This document shows, piece by piece, positions 34,402 through 43,675 of a stretch of 64,000 nucleotides of DNA. Position 1 is the stretch's first letter, and every line of letters begins with the position of its first letter. This DNA comes from Methanoperedens sp049303315 (GTDB lineage Archaea > Halobacteriota > Methanosarcinia > Methanosarcinales > Methanoperedenaceae). The notes beneath the pieces were generated by a model. That model was not told the origin of the DNA, ran no database searches, and worked only from the letters and a program-made list of their open reading frames with translations. Position numbers and translations under genes: made by a program. Where the stretch lies: positions 100,952 to 164,951 of the forward strand of contig JBAQMZ010000054.1 in NCBI GenBank assembly GCA_049303315.1, read 5' to 3'.

Positions 34402-35478
34402 ATGTATCTGGACAAACAGAAAATAATACCGGGAACTCTAATTCTGGCAGCCACAATTTTTATTCTTGCCAATCCAGCCTCCGCAGGCGTTGAAATATCG
34501 GACTTTTTTTCCGATTTCACAAGCAGTGATGTTACTGTTAATTCCACTCAGGACTTCTATGGTAAAGCGGTTTTTGAACTTTATTATTCCGGCAGTCCGG
34601 TAGAATCACAGGCAGTTACTCTTAACATGAGAGCAGGCGAGCCGGTATATAAGGTCATAATATGGCAGAATAAGCCGCAGTATGATTATTACACCGCTAA
34701 GGTCAGTATTTACAATAACAGCAAACTTTTAACCGCTACTTCTTATCAGGTATCTTACAATACTGCAGCATTACCCGGCTTTCATGTCGTGGATTTCTCA
34801 CCATCAAACAGCGGAGTGCAATTATTGCTGCGCCCTTTCAACCCGAGCGCAGCGGATATAAAAATCGAATTGCTGGATAACAACGACGTTGTTTACACAA
34901 AGATAAATGAAGACATATCTCTCAAAACTTTGCCAGAGGAAATAAAAACGACATGGCCGTTTTTGCTAACCGGCAACAAGAACTATATAGTCCGTGTAAA
35001 AATTTTCACTCACAGGCTTTATGCACCTGTTCTTGTTAATACCTATATAGCGAAGTTCACAGCTACTGAGGATGTCGAGATTCTCGCGGACGACGTCCAG
35101 GTTGACGAATACGGCGCCAGCGTGACCATTCGCGGCAAATCCCAGGTGCCGTTTGACGGGTTCATAGTAGTAATGGCAAGGAACAGGGCGACCAATGAAA
35201 CCAAAATATTCCGCCAGCAGATGGAGGAGATATTGCTTTCAGGAAAAGAAGACACTGCCGGAGTCGTTTGGAAAGGACTTGCGCCCGGGACGTATGATGT
35301 GGAGATACTGGCTCAGGATAAGGAGAACGTTACTGTTGATAAATATGAAACAGTTCTGCGCATCCCCGAATCCTCTGCTGCAACCGTGACAGCCACTGCG
35401 AAAGGAACTCCCGGATTTACGGCATTCCTTCTTGTAGCGATGCTTCTTCTGGTTGCGCGCAGGCTAAAAGGTGGGTAG
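34402..35478 (+). CDS. secreted surface protein with PGF-CTERM anchor
   Basis: 358 residues. Signal peptide (about 10-29, LILAATIFILANPASAG), a series of beta-sandwich-like segments with several N-glycosylation sequons (NNS, NVT), a Thr/Ala linker, then PGF plus a hydrophobic helix (TAFLLVAMLLLVA) and RR. That is a PGF-CTERM tail cut and lipid-anchored by archaeosortase A. The stop abuts the ATG of the ABC permease gene, so it is probably the extracellular partner of that transporter. Confidence 0.8.
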   Translation: MYLDKQKIIPGTLILAATIFILANPASAGVEISDFFSDFTSSDVTVNSTQDFYGKAVFELYYSGSPVESQAVTLNMRAGEPVYKVIIWQNKPQYDYYTAKVSIYNNSKLLTATSYQVSYNTAALPGFHVVDFSPSNSGVQLLLRPFNPSAADIKIELLDNNDVVYTKINEDISLKTLPEEIKTTWPFLLTGNKNYIVRVKIFTHRLYAPVLVNTYIAKFTATEDVEILADDVQVDEYGASVTIRGKSQVPFDGFIVVMARNRATNETKIFRQQMEEILLSGKEDTAGVVWKGLAPGTYDVEILAQDKENVTVDKYETVLRIPESSAATVTATAKGTPGFTAFLLVAMLLLVARRLKGG

Positions 35479-36633
35479 ATGTTTGACCTTATCATAAAGA
35501 ACATCACCCAGAGAAAACTCAGGACAGGGCTTACAATATTCGGAATAGCGCTGGGCATTTTCGCAGTTATTGTCATGGGCGGGATGTCGGAACATTTTAA
35601 CCTCACGTTTGATAAGTCGATAAGCCTGACCGCTGATAAAATCCGCGTGCTGCCTGAAGGAGGTTTCTTTGGCGCCAATCTTAACGAGTCAAAGGTCAGG
35701 GAAGTTAAAAGGATTCCCGGAGTTGCAGACGCATACGCGATGCTACAGGCGCCTCTTGACCCGGAAAGTCTTGGGTTCTTCGGGGGGGATGTGGTCATCG
35801 GAATCCCTCCTGATAAACTTGAGCCTGCATTAAAAGACACAAAACTCACCAAGGGCAGGTTCCTTGTCACAGGAGATAGTTATAGGGCAGTTGTTGGCAG
35901 CAGCGTGGCGCGCGAATTCCATCTTAATGTCGGGGATGAGATTGAGATAAAAAGCAAACGAGCGATTCGGACCACCTCAATAACCAGCAAAAGGAATTTC
36001 ACTGTTGTGGGTATCCTGGAATACACGGGTTCTTTTTTTGACAACAGCGTGGCGGTTCCCCTTGACAGGGCTCAGAAATTCTACAACAGGGGAGATACGG
36101 TATCTGTGATACTGGCTGTCCCTGACCCTGGCACAGACCCTGAAGACCTTGCAAAAAGGATAGCGTTAAACGTTGAAAAGGTTACGACTTTTTCACCGGC
36201 TGAACTGAAGAAACAGATTGAGCAGTCGCTTGTCGTTTTCAGTTTGATAACCATAAGCGCGGCGGTTCTTGCAGCCATTATCGGGGGATTAAGCGTCATG
36301 AATACCATGCTGATGTCAGTCTCGGAGAGAACAAAGGAATTCGGGCTTATGAAGGCTCTTGGCGCCGAGACAAAAGATATTCTTTTCATGACCATGGGGG
36401 AAGCGGCCCTTATGGGGATACTCGGCGGCATATTCGGGATTTTAGGCGGCGGAATCCTTGTGTATTATTTGAATGATTTCCTTGCTTCCCGCGGCACGAC
36501 ACTTTTCACAATCACTCCACGGCTTCTTGTAATAGCTATTGTCTTTGCGACCCTGCTCGGGGTGCTGTCGGGAACATATCCGGCTTACAGGGCGGCAAAG
36601 ATGAGCCCGATGGAGGCGCTGCGTTATGAGTAA
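35479..36633 (+). CDS. MacB/FtsX-type ABC transporter permease
   Basis: 384 residues: an N-terminal helix (about 15-35) is followed by a large extracytoplasmic domain (40-245, MacB_PCD), then three helices (about 253-278, 305-335, 340-365) with 'NTMLMSVSERTKEFGLMKALGA', the FtsX coupling region, and a 'PAYRAAKMSPMEALRYE' end. Such permeases move lipoproteins, peptides or antimicrobials, or act mechanically on surface proteins. Between the PGF-CTERM gene (0 bases) and the ATPase gene (10 bases). Confidence 0.9.
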   Translation: MFDLIIKNITQRKLRTGLTIFGIALGIFAVIVMGGMSEHFNLTFDKSISLTADKIRVLPEGGFFGANLNESKVREVKRIPGVADAYAMLQAPLDPESLGFFGGDVVIGIPPDKLEPALKDTKLTKGRFLVTGDSYRAVVGSSVAREFHLNVGDEIEIKSKRAIRTTSITSKRNFTVVGILEYTGSFFDNSVAVPLDRAQKFYNRGDTVSVILAVPDPGTDPEDLAKRIALNVEKVTTFSPAELKKQIEQSLVVFSLITISAAVLAAIIGGLSVMNTMLMSVSERTKEFGLMKALGAETKDILFMTMGEAALMGILGGIFGILGGGILVYYLNDFLASRGTTLFTITPRLLVIAIVFATLLGVLSGTYPAYRAAKMSPMEALRYE

Positions 36634-36643
36634 TAGGAGATAG

Positions 36644-37351
36644 ATGCGCGATATGGATGAACCAATACTTCGCGTAAGGAATCTTTCAAAAACGTATATG
36701 CAGGGTAAAATCCCGGTGCATGCCCTCAGTGATGTGAGCTTTGATGTTCAAAAAGGTGAGTTCCTGAGCATTGTCGGTCCTTCAGGCAGCGGGAAATCAA
36801 CATTCCTTTCAATGATAGGGCTTCTTGATAAACCCACAAGCGGCAGTGTTTTCATAGACGGCATCGAAGTCACAAAAGCAAGCGACAGGGAAGCCCCTGT
36901 AATCCGACGTGAGAAAATCGGTTTCGTGTTCCAGCATTTCAATCTCATACCCACACTGTCGGCGCTTGAAAATGTGGATATTGCAATGCGTTTTGCAAGA
37001 GTCCCGAAAAGCAGGCGAAAGGAAAGGGCTGTGGAACTTCTTACCCAGATGGGGCTTCGTGACAGGATGAACCATAAGCCGTCGGAGTTGTCAGGAGGCG
37101 AGCAGCAGCGCGTGGCTATTGCAAGAGCGATGGCGAATCATCCTGCGATAATACTTGCGGATGAGCCGACCGGGGAAGTGGACACAAAGACACGGAACAT
37201 GATAGTTGCTCTCCTGAAGGAACTGGCTGAAAAAGGGCAGACTATACTTATTGTGACGCATGATACCGCCGTCTCGGCGCAGACTAAACGGGTGATTACG
37301 ATGCGTGACGGGATGATTGAAAGCGATATGCAGGTAGAAGGGAGTACCTAA
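36644..37351 (+). CDS. ABC transporter ATP-binding protein (MacB/LolD type)
   Basis: 235 residues with Walker A GPSGSGKST, Q-loop 'FVFQHFNLIPTLSALENV', signature LSGGEQQRVAIARA, Walker B ILADEPTG and the H-loop 'ILIVTHD'. LolD/MacB subclass, matching the permease upstream. The ATG follows AGGAGATAG. Last gene of the three-gene operon. Confidence 0.93.
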   Translation: MRDMDEPILRVRNLSKTYMQGKIPVHALSDVSFDVQKGEFLSIVGPSGSGKSTFLSMIGLLDKPTSGSVFIDGIEVTKASDREAPVIRREKIGFVFQHFNLIPTLSALENVDIAMRFARVPKSRRKERAVELLTQMGLRDRMNHKPSELSGGEQQRVAIARAMANHPAIILADEPTGEVDTKTRNMIVALLKELAEKGQTILIVTHDTAVSAQTKRVITMRDGMIESDMQVEGST

Positions 37352-37386
37352 AATAGTTAAACCCCCAGTACAATTAGGTACCAACC

Positions 37387-38724
37387 ATGCCCGACCTCGT
37401 AATCAAGAACGCCAGGATTTTCATAAACGATGCCATCCAGCCTGCGGAAATAGCTGTGGATAACGGTAAAATCTCAAAAATCGGGAAAATAGTGGGCACT
37501 GAAGAAGTCAATCAGGTAATCGACGCAAAAGGCGCGCTGGTGCTTCCGGGCGCTATCGATGTTCATGTTCATTTTCGCGATCCCGGGATGACAAAAAAAG
37601 AAAACTGGTACACGGGGTCATGCGCGGCGGCGGCGGGCGGCGTCACCACCGTAATCGACCACCCCAATACGATTCCCCCGACGATAGACGCTGATTCCTT
37701 CAAGAAAAAGAAAAAAGAAGCGAAAAAATCCATAATCGATTACGGCATCAATGCCGGCGTCACTGCCAATCTGGATTCTCTTAAAAGCCTCTGGGAACTT
37801 GGCGCCACAGCCTTCGGGGAGATATTCATGGCAGAATCGACAGGTTCCCTCAATGTGAACGACAGGATACTGAATGAAGCCCTCCCGCTTATTGGAAAAC
37901 TGGGTGCGGTTGCATGTATCCATGCAGAGGATGAGGAAACAAGAAAGAAATATGTTCATTTACTGAAAGGAAACCTCGCGCCTGAATCATACTCAAAATC
38001 GCGCCCCCCATTATCTGAAAAAATAGCAGTGGAAAAGGCAATCAAGCTCGGCGGAGATACAAAGCTTCATTTCTGCCACATAAGCGCCCATGAAAGCCTT
38101 GAAACCATAAGAAAGGCAAAAACCGAAAACGCAAATATAACGTGCGAAGTGGCGCCGCATCATCTGTTCCTGACCGCAAAGGACTACAGACGCCTGGGGA
38201 CGCTTGGGAAAATGAACCCGCCGCTTCGTGATTACCAGTCGCAGCAGAGCCTCTGGAAAGGCCTGAACGACGGCGCTATAGATATTATCGCCTCAGACCA
38301 TGCGCCGCATCTTGAGGCTGAGAAAATGACAGATATCTGGACTGCGCCTGCAGGCGTACCTGGTGTTGAAACCATGATGCCTCTTATGCTGATGGCTGTC
38401 AAGCGAAATCTTCTCACGCTTTCGCGATTAATCGAGGTTACAAGCCAAAACCCGGCACGGATTTTTAATCTCAGGAAAGGGGTTCTGGCTCCAGGCTATG
38501 ACGCCGACTTTTTGATTGTGGGTGATGCGCGGGAAATCCGAAAAGAGAAATTGCACAGCAAGGCGGGATGGACACCCTTTGGCGGTATGGATGGAATATT
38601 CCCGAAAATGACCGTTTCAAGAGGGGAAGTAGTTTCGGAAGACGGTGAGATTATCGGAAAAAGAGGACGCGGCAGGTTTATTCCTGGACATGGGTTAGTT
38701 ACCAAAAGTGAATCCGGTGAGTGA
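37387..38724 (+). CDS. pyrC: dihydroorotase
   Basis: Third step of pyrimidine synthesis, closing carbamoyl-aspartate to dihydroorotate. 445 residues, amidohydrolase fold: metal site 'IDVHVHFRDPGMTKKENW', 'TGSCAAAAGGVTTVIDHPNT', 'FCHISAHESLETI', 'CEVAPHHLFLT', 'IASDHAPH' with the catalytic Asp, and a C-terminal beta sandwich 'APGYDADFLIV'. Class I type-length enzyme typical of archaea. Stand-alone, 36 bases after the transporter operon. Confidence 0.93.
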   Translation: MPDLVIKNARIFINDAIQPAEIAVDNGKISKIGKIVGTEEVNQVIDAKGALVLPGAIDVHVHFRDPGMTKKENWYTGSCAAAAGGVTTVIDHPNTIPPTIDADSFKKKKKEAKKSIIDYGINAGVTANLDSLKSLWELGATAFGEIFMAESTGSLNVNDRILNEALPLIGKLGAVACIHAEDEETRKKYVHLLKGNLAPESYSKSRPPLSEKIAVEKAIKLGGDTKLHFCHISAHESLETIRKAKTENANITCEVAPHHLFLTAKDYRRLGTLGKMNPPLRDYQSQQSLWKGLNDGAIDIIASDHAPHLEAEKMTDIWTAPAGVPGVETMMPLMLMAVKRNLLTLSRLIEVTSQNPARIFNLRKGVLAPGYDADFLIVGDAREIRKEKLHSKAGWTPFGGMDGIFPKMTVSRGEVVSEDGEIIGKRGRGRFIPGHGLVTKSESGE

Positions 38725-38815
38725 AAAAGGTAATATACTGTAAACCATAATATTAGATTGGATATAATTGCAATCCAGAAAATATTACAACGGAGGGCTT
38801 TAGAGGTATAAGAGT

Positions 38816-39565
38816 ATAGCCCTTGTTACCGACGACTTCCCGGTATACCACTCAATTATCGAGGAGGCGCGTGGCCGTAAACTGAATTTACTTGTTCTTA
38901 ATCCCGAACATCCCATTCCGGTGCATGTTGGTGTAGTCATTACCACGGAAAACGAGTCTGAAAAAATTATTTTTGACCGCGATAAGATGATATTCGCAGA
39001 CGGCAGGCCTCATGCAACTCTGGATAAAGCACTTTACATGTTATTCGGCGAGGATATTGAACAGATAATAATCGGGATTGACCCCGGGAAATATCCTGGC
39101 GTTGCAGTGCTGGGAAACAATAAAACGATTTCTGTGCATCATGTTTCCGTGGGCGAAGTCTGCCCTCTCGTAAAACGGATTATGCGGGAATATGAGAATA
39201 AAAAAATCATTATCAGGATAGGACACGGGGCAAGACTAATACGGTCGCAATTGATTAACGGGCTCCTTGACCTTGGCCTTGAGGTGGAAATGGTTGATGA
39301 GACAGGAACGACGCCGCATCTTGGAAAAGGCGTGCACGGCCAGGTGATCTCAGATATCATAGCAGCAATAAATATCGCCAGGCTTCCAGGTAAAAATGTA
39401 GGGAAACAGTATATAGAGCCTTCTTTGGGCGAAGTCAGGGTTATCCAGGAATCAAGCAGGGAATACTCAAACGGACGCCTCACCATTCCACGGGTTCTGG
39501 CCAGAAGGGTTGCAAAAGGGGAATTGACGCTGGATGAAGCCATGGAAAGGCATAACAATGATTAG
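38816..39565 (+). CDS. RNase H-fold archaeal protein with no standard start codon
   Basis: About 249 residues in this reading. The reading frame with 'ALVTDDFPVYHSIIEEARGRKLN' opens after a TAG at 38801, yet has no ATG, GTG or TTG before GTG 38921. The coding pattern and the Rossmann-like start continue upstream of that GTG. ATA 38816, seven bases after GAGGT, is the best candidate start; a start-codon change or small indel is the alternative. The core 'IIIGIDPGKYPGVAVLG' through 'EMVDETGTTPH' and 'DIIAAINIA' suggests a RuvC/RNase H-like fold with Asp, Glu and Asp at catalytic-like places. Function unknown. Confidence 0.6.
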   Translation: MALVTDDFPVYHSIIEEARGRKLNLLVLNPEHPIPVHVGVVITTENESEKIIFDRDKMIFADGRPHATLDKALYMLFGEDIEQIIIGIDPGKYPGVAVLGNNKTISVHHVSVGEVCPLVKRIMREYENKKIIIRIGHGARLIRSQLINGLLDLGLEVEMVDETGTTPHLGKGVHGQVISDIIAAINIARLPGKNVGKQYIEPSLGEVRVIQESSREYSNGRLTIPRVLARRVAKGELTLDEAMERHNND

Positions 39566-39599
39566 TTTTTTAAAAGCATAGAAAGTGGTTTTGTCACAC

Positions 39600-40700
39600 T
39601 CAGGGTTTTTTGCCGGGATGCCGTTTCCTGGTTGATTTTGTGGAAATCCACGCCCCTGTAACTGCTATTAAAACAGCAATTCCAACCGTGCTGATTAAGA
39701 ACTCTCGCCCGTTATTGAATATTGGCCAACCAAGAGCTGCACTTATGACCAGGATATAAGTGCTGCCTGCCCAGAACAAAATTCCTCCCGCGAGTATAAA
39801 AAAAGGATGCGACCAGTACCTTCCGATTTTTTCTTTTGCAAGATAGCGGTCAATTATATTCCCTGTGTTGATCAGGACTCCGGCAAGGACGTACCACCCT
39901 ATCGAAGCGTTGATAAAACCCATAAGAAGAATCAAATAACCGACCATTATCTCCTGATTATAATAATCCCATACTTGAATTCCGCCGCGTACGGTCCCGA
40001 TCAAAGACAATATTATGGCTGCGAGATACATTACAAACGTAATTTTTCCGCCGTGGAGAGAGTTCATCATAGACGCCCTGAAACCATCAATGATATCATC
40101 AAGACCCGTGCCGCGGTAGAGCATATAAATCCCTATTGCAGCAGTTATAGCCATAACCGCAGCCCCGGGATTGCCATAATACAATGAAATGGCATAAATG
40201 AGAAATACCAGGCCAATAGGCACGAAAAATGTATGCGAGATTTTGGGGTCGTTAAACGCTTTTTTGATTATATAATATGTGCTTTCAAGGTTCTCATGCT
40301 GTTTTACGATTATCCTGTGAACAGCATCGACTTTTATCCTGGACTGGATGATGGGGAGCACGGATTCGTCTTCTGCGCCGTCTGAGACAAGGATGGCGTT
40401 TTCGGGTTTTAATTGCAAAAGAATCCTATCAAGCTGCTCTGAGATTTTCCTATCTGAAATAACCCCGACTTTTTTGTCCCCTGCTATTGAAACTATCTCA
40501 ACATCGTTGTTTTCCAAAATCAATTTATCAAATAAATTTATCCCGCCGAAGATGGTATTGGTATCAGAATCTTCCGGGTCTTTGGAAGCCAGTTTTACGG
40601 CAGCGTCGATGTTGGCGGCGCGGCCTATTATCGGGCTTGGAACACCCGCCTTCTCCCCGAGATCGTTATCCCTGTCAATACATATAATAAGTGTATGCAT
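39600..40700 (-). CDS. DUF373 family membrane protein
   Basis: 366 residues, archaea-specific. The N-terminal soluble domain (1-145: 'LIICIDRDNDLGEKAGVPSPIIGR', 'AILVSDGAEDE') is followed by about six membrane helices from residue 150 on. Function unknown. TATA box TTTATATAA at 40720-40728 (minus strand) is about 25 bases from ATG 40700, implying a leaderless message. Confidence 0.88.
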   Translation of the reverse strand: MHTLIICIDRDNDLGEKAGVPSPIIGRAANIDAAVKLASKDPEDSDTNTIFGGINLFDKLILENNDVEIVSIAGDKKVGVISDRKISEQLDRILLQLKPENAILVSDGAEDESVLPIIQSRIKVDAVHRIIVKQHENLESTYYIIKKAFNDPKISHTFFVPIGLVFLIYAISLYYGNPGAAVMAITAAIGIYMLYRGTGLDDIIDGFRASMMNSLHGGKITFVMYLAAIILSLIGTVRGGIQVWDYYNQEIMVGYLILLMGFINASIGWYVLAGVLINTGNIIDRYLAKEKIGRYWSHPFFILAGGILFWAGSTYILVISAALGWPIFNNGREFLISTVGIAVLIAVTGAWISTKSTRKRHPGKKP

Positions 40701-40743
40701 TTGTAAACTCTAATATTCATGTTTATATAAATAACATTCGCAC

Positions 40744-41208
40744 CTATTTTACAAATACAGCCCACCACTCAATCGCTTCTATCGAAAGATATACTATCCC
40801 GATGCTTTTTATCAACTTTGCTGCTGAAATTACTATCAAGAATCTTTTTAATTCATAGTTTTCTCTTCCAGCTACCATGGGGGCAAGGTCTCCCACAAGA
40901 GGAATCCAGGGGGAAACCAGAAGGTAAAGAGCTCCGTATTTACGAAAGTGCATCTGTATCTGTCTTTCTTTTTGCATGCTATGGAACAGGACTATTTTTC
41001 GAAGACTGTACATTCCTACAAGATAACCAAGGAATGCGCCTAATATCGATCCAATTACCAATGTTATTAATATTATTTCGGAGTTTTCTCCTATTTTAAG
41101 TAACGTGAAAACTACAGGTTCGGTTGGTATCGGAATGATGGATGAAATAAGACCTGTAAGAAAAAGTCCCAATATGCCATAAGATACGAATAATTCAAAT
41201 AATCCCAT
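40744..41208 (-). CDS. VTT/YqaA-family membrane protein
   Basis: 154 residues with four to five hydrophobic segments and the SNARE-associated/DedA-like pattern: 'FLTGLISSIIPIPTEPVVFTLL', 'ILGAFLGYLVG', 'HFRKYGALYLLVSPWIPLVGDLAPMVAG'. Relatives scramble phospholipids or support transporters. Stand-alone. Confidence 0.78.
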   Translation of the reverse strand: MGLFELFVSYGILGLFLTGLISSIIPIPTEPVVFTLLKIGENSEIILITLVIGSILGAFLGYLVGMYSLRKIVLFHSMQKERQIQMHFRKYGALYLLVSPWIPLVGDLAPMVAGRENYELKRFLIVISAAKLIKSIGIVYLSIEAIEWWAVFVK

Positions 41209-41252
41209 TGTGTGACTTATATTGTCTTATATATCATAAATATGATGAGGAT

Positions 41253-43313
41253 TCACTCATTAAAGTTATCTTTTTCACTTTTTGTGTTCTTTCCGGCAGC
41301 TTTCTTCTCTTCATCGAGCTTCTTCTGCCATTCGATGTAATTGCAGTGAGGGCACCCGATTTCCCACGGGCGCCTTCCTTTATTCAGAATCTTGATAAGA
41401 TAAAGCCCGTGTTCTTTGCATTGCTTATCCGTCACCACAATCTGTCCGTTTCTGGGCAGGGGAAGAGTAAAATCGCATTTCGGATAACCTGAGCATCCGA
41501 TGAATCGCGAGCCTTTTTTGGATTTCCGGATTAAGAGGTCGGATGAGCATTTCTGGCATATCCCAATAATTCTGTCCTCGTACAACCCGTTCCTTAAAGA
41601 CTCTGAAATGAGGTCTTTATTTTTGGACATGTCTTTAAACACTTCATCAAGCATGTCCCTGGATTCTTTAATCACGTAATCCTCTGTGATTTTCCCATCT
41701 GATATTTCATCCATATCATGTTCGAGTTTACTTGTCATTTCGGGTTTTGTGATGGTTTCAGCATACTTCTCAAGCGCTTCTATGACAGCAAAGGCTGTTT
41801 TTGTGGGCTGGAGGGGATTGCCGTGAACATAGGCTCTTCCGTAAAGTTTGGAGATTATTTCATGGCGTGTGGATTTGGTCCCGAGCCCCAGGTCTTCCAT
41901 GATCTTGATAAGATGACCCTGCCCGTATCTTGAAGGGGGCTGCGTCTCTTTTCCAGCAAGGTTTACCTCTTTTACGTTCAGTGATTGTCCTTCTGCAAGC
42001 TGCGGCAATATCCTGTCCTCTGGCACATTATACGAATAATACCATCTCCATCCCGGTTCCACAAGTCTTGCCCCGTTTGCCCCGAACTCCTCGCCGCTTA
42101 TGTCCACCGTTACAGCCATGGTTTCCCAAAGCGTTTCTTGTGCAAACGTTGCAAAAAAACGCCTGACTACGAGTTCATATATCTTCCATTCATCCTCGTT
42201 TAGGTCACTCCTCTTAACCGGAGTTGCGGGATGGATAGGCGGATGGTCGGTGGTTTCTTTTTTGCCCCTCGTGGGCGTGAGCTTTCCTGCAAGGAGCTTC
42301 TGTGCATATTCGCGGAATTCCGTGTTCAGGAACGATTCAATGATGCCTTTAGTGTCAAGGGTTTCGGGATAAACTGTATTATCTGTACGCGGGTATGAGA
42401 TAAACCCGTTGACATACAAATATTCCGCTATCCTCATGGCGTTTGCGGGAGAGACGCCGATTGCGCTGGCAGCCCTCAGGAATTCTGTCGTGTTAAATGG
42501 CGTGGGAGGTTTTTCACTTCGTTTCCCAAGAACAATGCTTTTTACGGTGCCGGTTTTACCGAGTTTTGCCAGGATTACTTCGGCTTCATTCTTATCCAAA
42601 AATCTTCCTTTTTTGTGCTGGGCTTCAAATTCCCCGCCGTTCACCAGCGTCGCATATAGTTCCCAGTAGGGCACAGATACGAAAGCTTCCCGTTCTTTTT
42701 CCCGGTTCACTATAATGGCAAGCGTGGGCGATTGTACCCTGCCCACGGAAAGGAACTTATCACCGAGGCGCCCTGAACTTAACGAGACGAACCTTGTGAG
42801 AACCGAACCCCACACAAGGTCTATTACCTGCCTGGATTCTCCAGCCGCGGCAAGGTTGAAATCAACTTTTGTAGGAGTTGCAAAGGCTTTTGTTATTTCT
42901 GCCGGCGTTATGGTGCTGTAATGCACGCGGTCGGCAGGGATGTCCGGGTTTACTTTTTTAATTACATTCAGCGCTTCCACGCCTATTAGTTCGCCTTCCC
43001 TGTCGTAGTCTGTGGCAACGGTGAGACGCTTTGCCTCTTTCCCGAGTTTTCGAAGCGCTGTGACTATGTTAGCATGAGTGGGAGTTGTCAAAACATCAGC
43101 CTGTATGAGTTCTTTCAAGTCGGTCTTCTGCCAGTTGTTATATTCTTTCGGGAAATCCACTTCCACGATATGCCCCGAAAGACCGATGACAGTCTTGCCG
43201 TCGAATTTATACGTATCGACACCGTTCACCCGTTCTTTTTCCGGCTTCTTTTCAGCAAGTATAGCCGCTATTCTCTTTGCAGTGTCATGCTTTTCTGTTA
43301 TGATTAAATGCAT
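41253..43313 (-). CDS. topA: DNA topoisomerase I (type IA)
   Basis: Relaxes negative supercoils. 686 residues. Toprim domain 'LIITEKHDTAKRIAAIL' and 'ATDYDREGELIG' (DxDxEG-type), active-site tyrosine in 'GFISYPRTDNTVYP', 'PPSRYGQGHLIKIMEDLGLGTKSTRHEI', and two C-terminal zinc motifs (CQKC...CSGYPKC; C...CPHC). A full-length archaeal enzyme with two Zn fingers. Confidence 0.95.
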   Translation of the reverse strand: MHLIITEKHDTAKRIAAILAEKKPEKERVNGVDTYKFDGKTVIGLSGHIVEVDFPKEYNNWQKTDLKELIQADVLTTPTHANIVTALRKLGKEAKRLTVATDYDREGELIGVEALNVIKKVNPDIPADRVHYSTITPAEITKAFATPTKVDFNLAAAGESRQVIDLVWGSVLTRFVSLSSGRLGDKFLSVGRVQSPTLAIIVNREKEREAFVSVPYWELYATLVNGGEFEAQHKKGRFLDKNEAEVILAKLGKTGTVKSIVLGKRSEKPPTPFNTTEFLRAASAIGVSPANAMRIAEYLYVNGFISYPRTDNTVYPETLDTKGIIESFLNTEFREYAQKLLAGKLTPTRGKKETTDHPPIHPATPVKRSDLNEDEWKIYELVVRRFFATFAQETLWETMAVTVDISGEEFGANGARLVEPGWRWYYSYNVPEDRILPQLAEGQSLNVKEVNLAGKETQPPSRYGQGHLIKIMEDLGLGTKSTRHEIISKLYGRAYVHGNPLQPTKTAFAVIEALEKYAETITKPEMTSKLEHDMDEISDGKITEDYVIKESRDMLDEVFKDMSKNKDLISESLRNGLYEDRIIGICQKCSSDLLIRKSKKGSRFIGCSGYPKCDFTLPLPRNGQIVVTDKQCKEHGLYLIKILNKGRRPWEIGCPHCNYIEWQKKLDEEKKAAGKNTKSEKDNFNE

Positions 43314-43577
43314 CGTACCTCAGAATCGTCTGGATTAGAATATACCTTGCTTAAATAGGTTTCCCAAACCATAGGCTTTTTGCCGTAACGGTAATGTCAT
43401 AAAAAAAGCGAGATACAAAATTTTGAAGAGCCGCCTTATACCCAAGAAATTTTACAAAGCAAAGAATTTTGAATTAATACTCTTATTGAGTAGAATTAAG
43501 GAGAAGTAAATTTGAAAATCCCGTCTAATATGTAAGCTAAAAAGCTTCTCTGGATTTTCAAAATGGAGGAAAAGATT

Positions 43578-43670
43578 ATGCAAACGATGATGGATTTGAT
43601 GTTTGGTTCTTTCAAGGAAATGAACCGCGCCCTTGAAAGAGTAAGAAAAGTTCTTGAATCGGTAGAGTGA
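43578..43670 (+). CDS. 30-residue ORF with strong ribosome site
   Basis: ATG 43578 stands eight bases after GGAGG and encodes 30 residues (MQTMMDLMFGSFKEMNRALE...), an amphipathic helix rich in Met and Arg. Its stop is five bases before the ATG of the disulfide oxidoreductase gene. It could be a leader or a functional micro-protein. A small AAGCT/AGCTT hairpin lies at about 43535-43548. Confidence 0.5.
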   Translation: MQTMMDLMFGSFKEMNRALERVRKVLESVE

Positions 43671-43675
43671 GAAAA

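Noticed and set aside
43314..43577. Additional gene between topA and the 30-codon ORF
   Set aside because: Frames are short and broken; only promoter-like and small hairpin sequence is visible.
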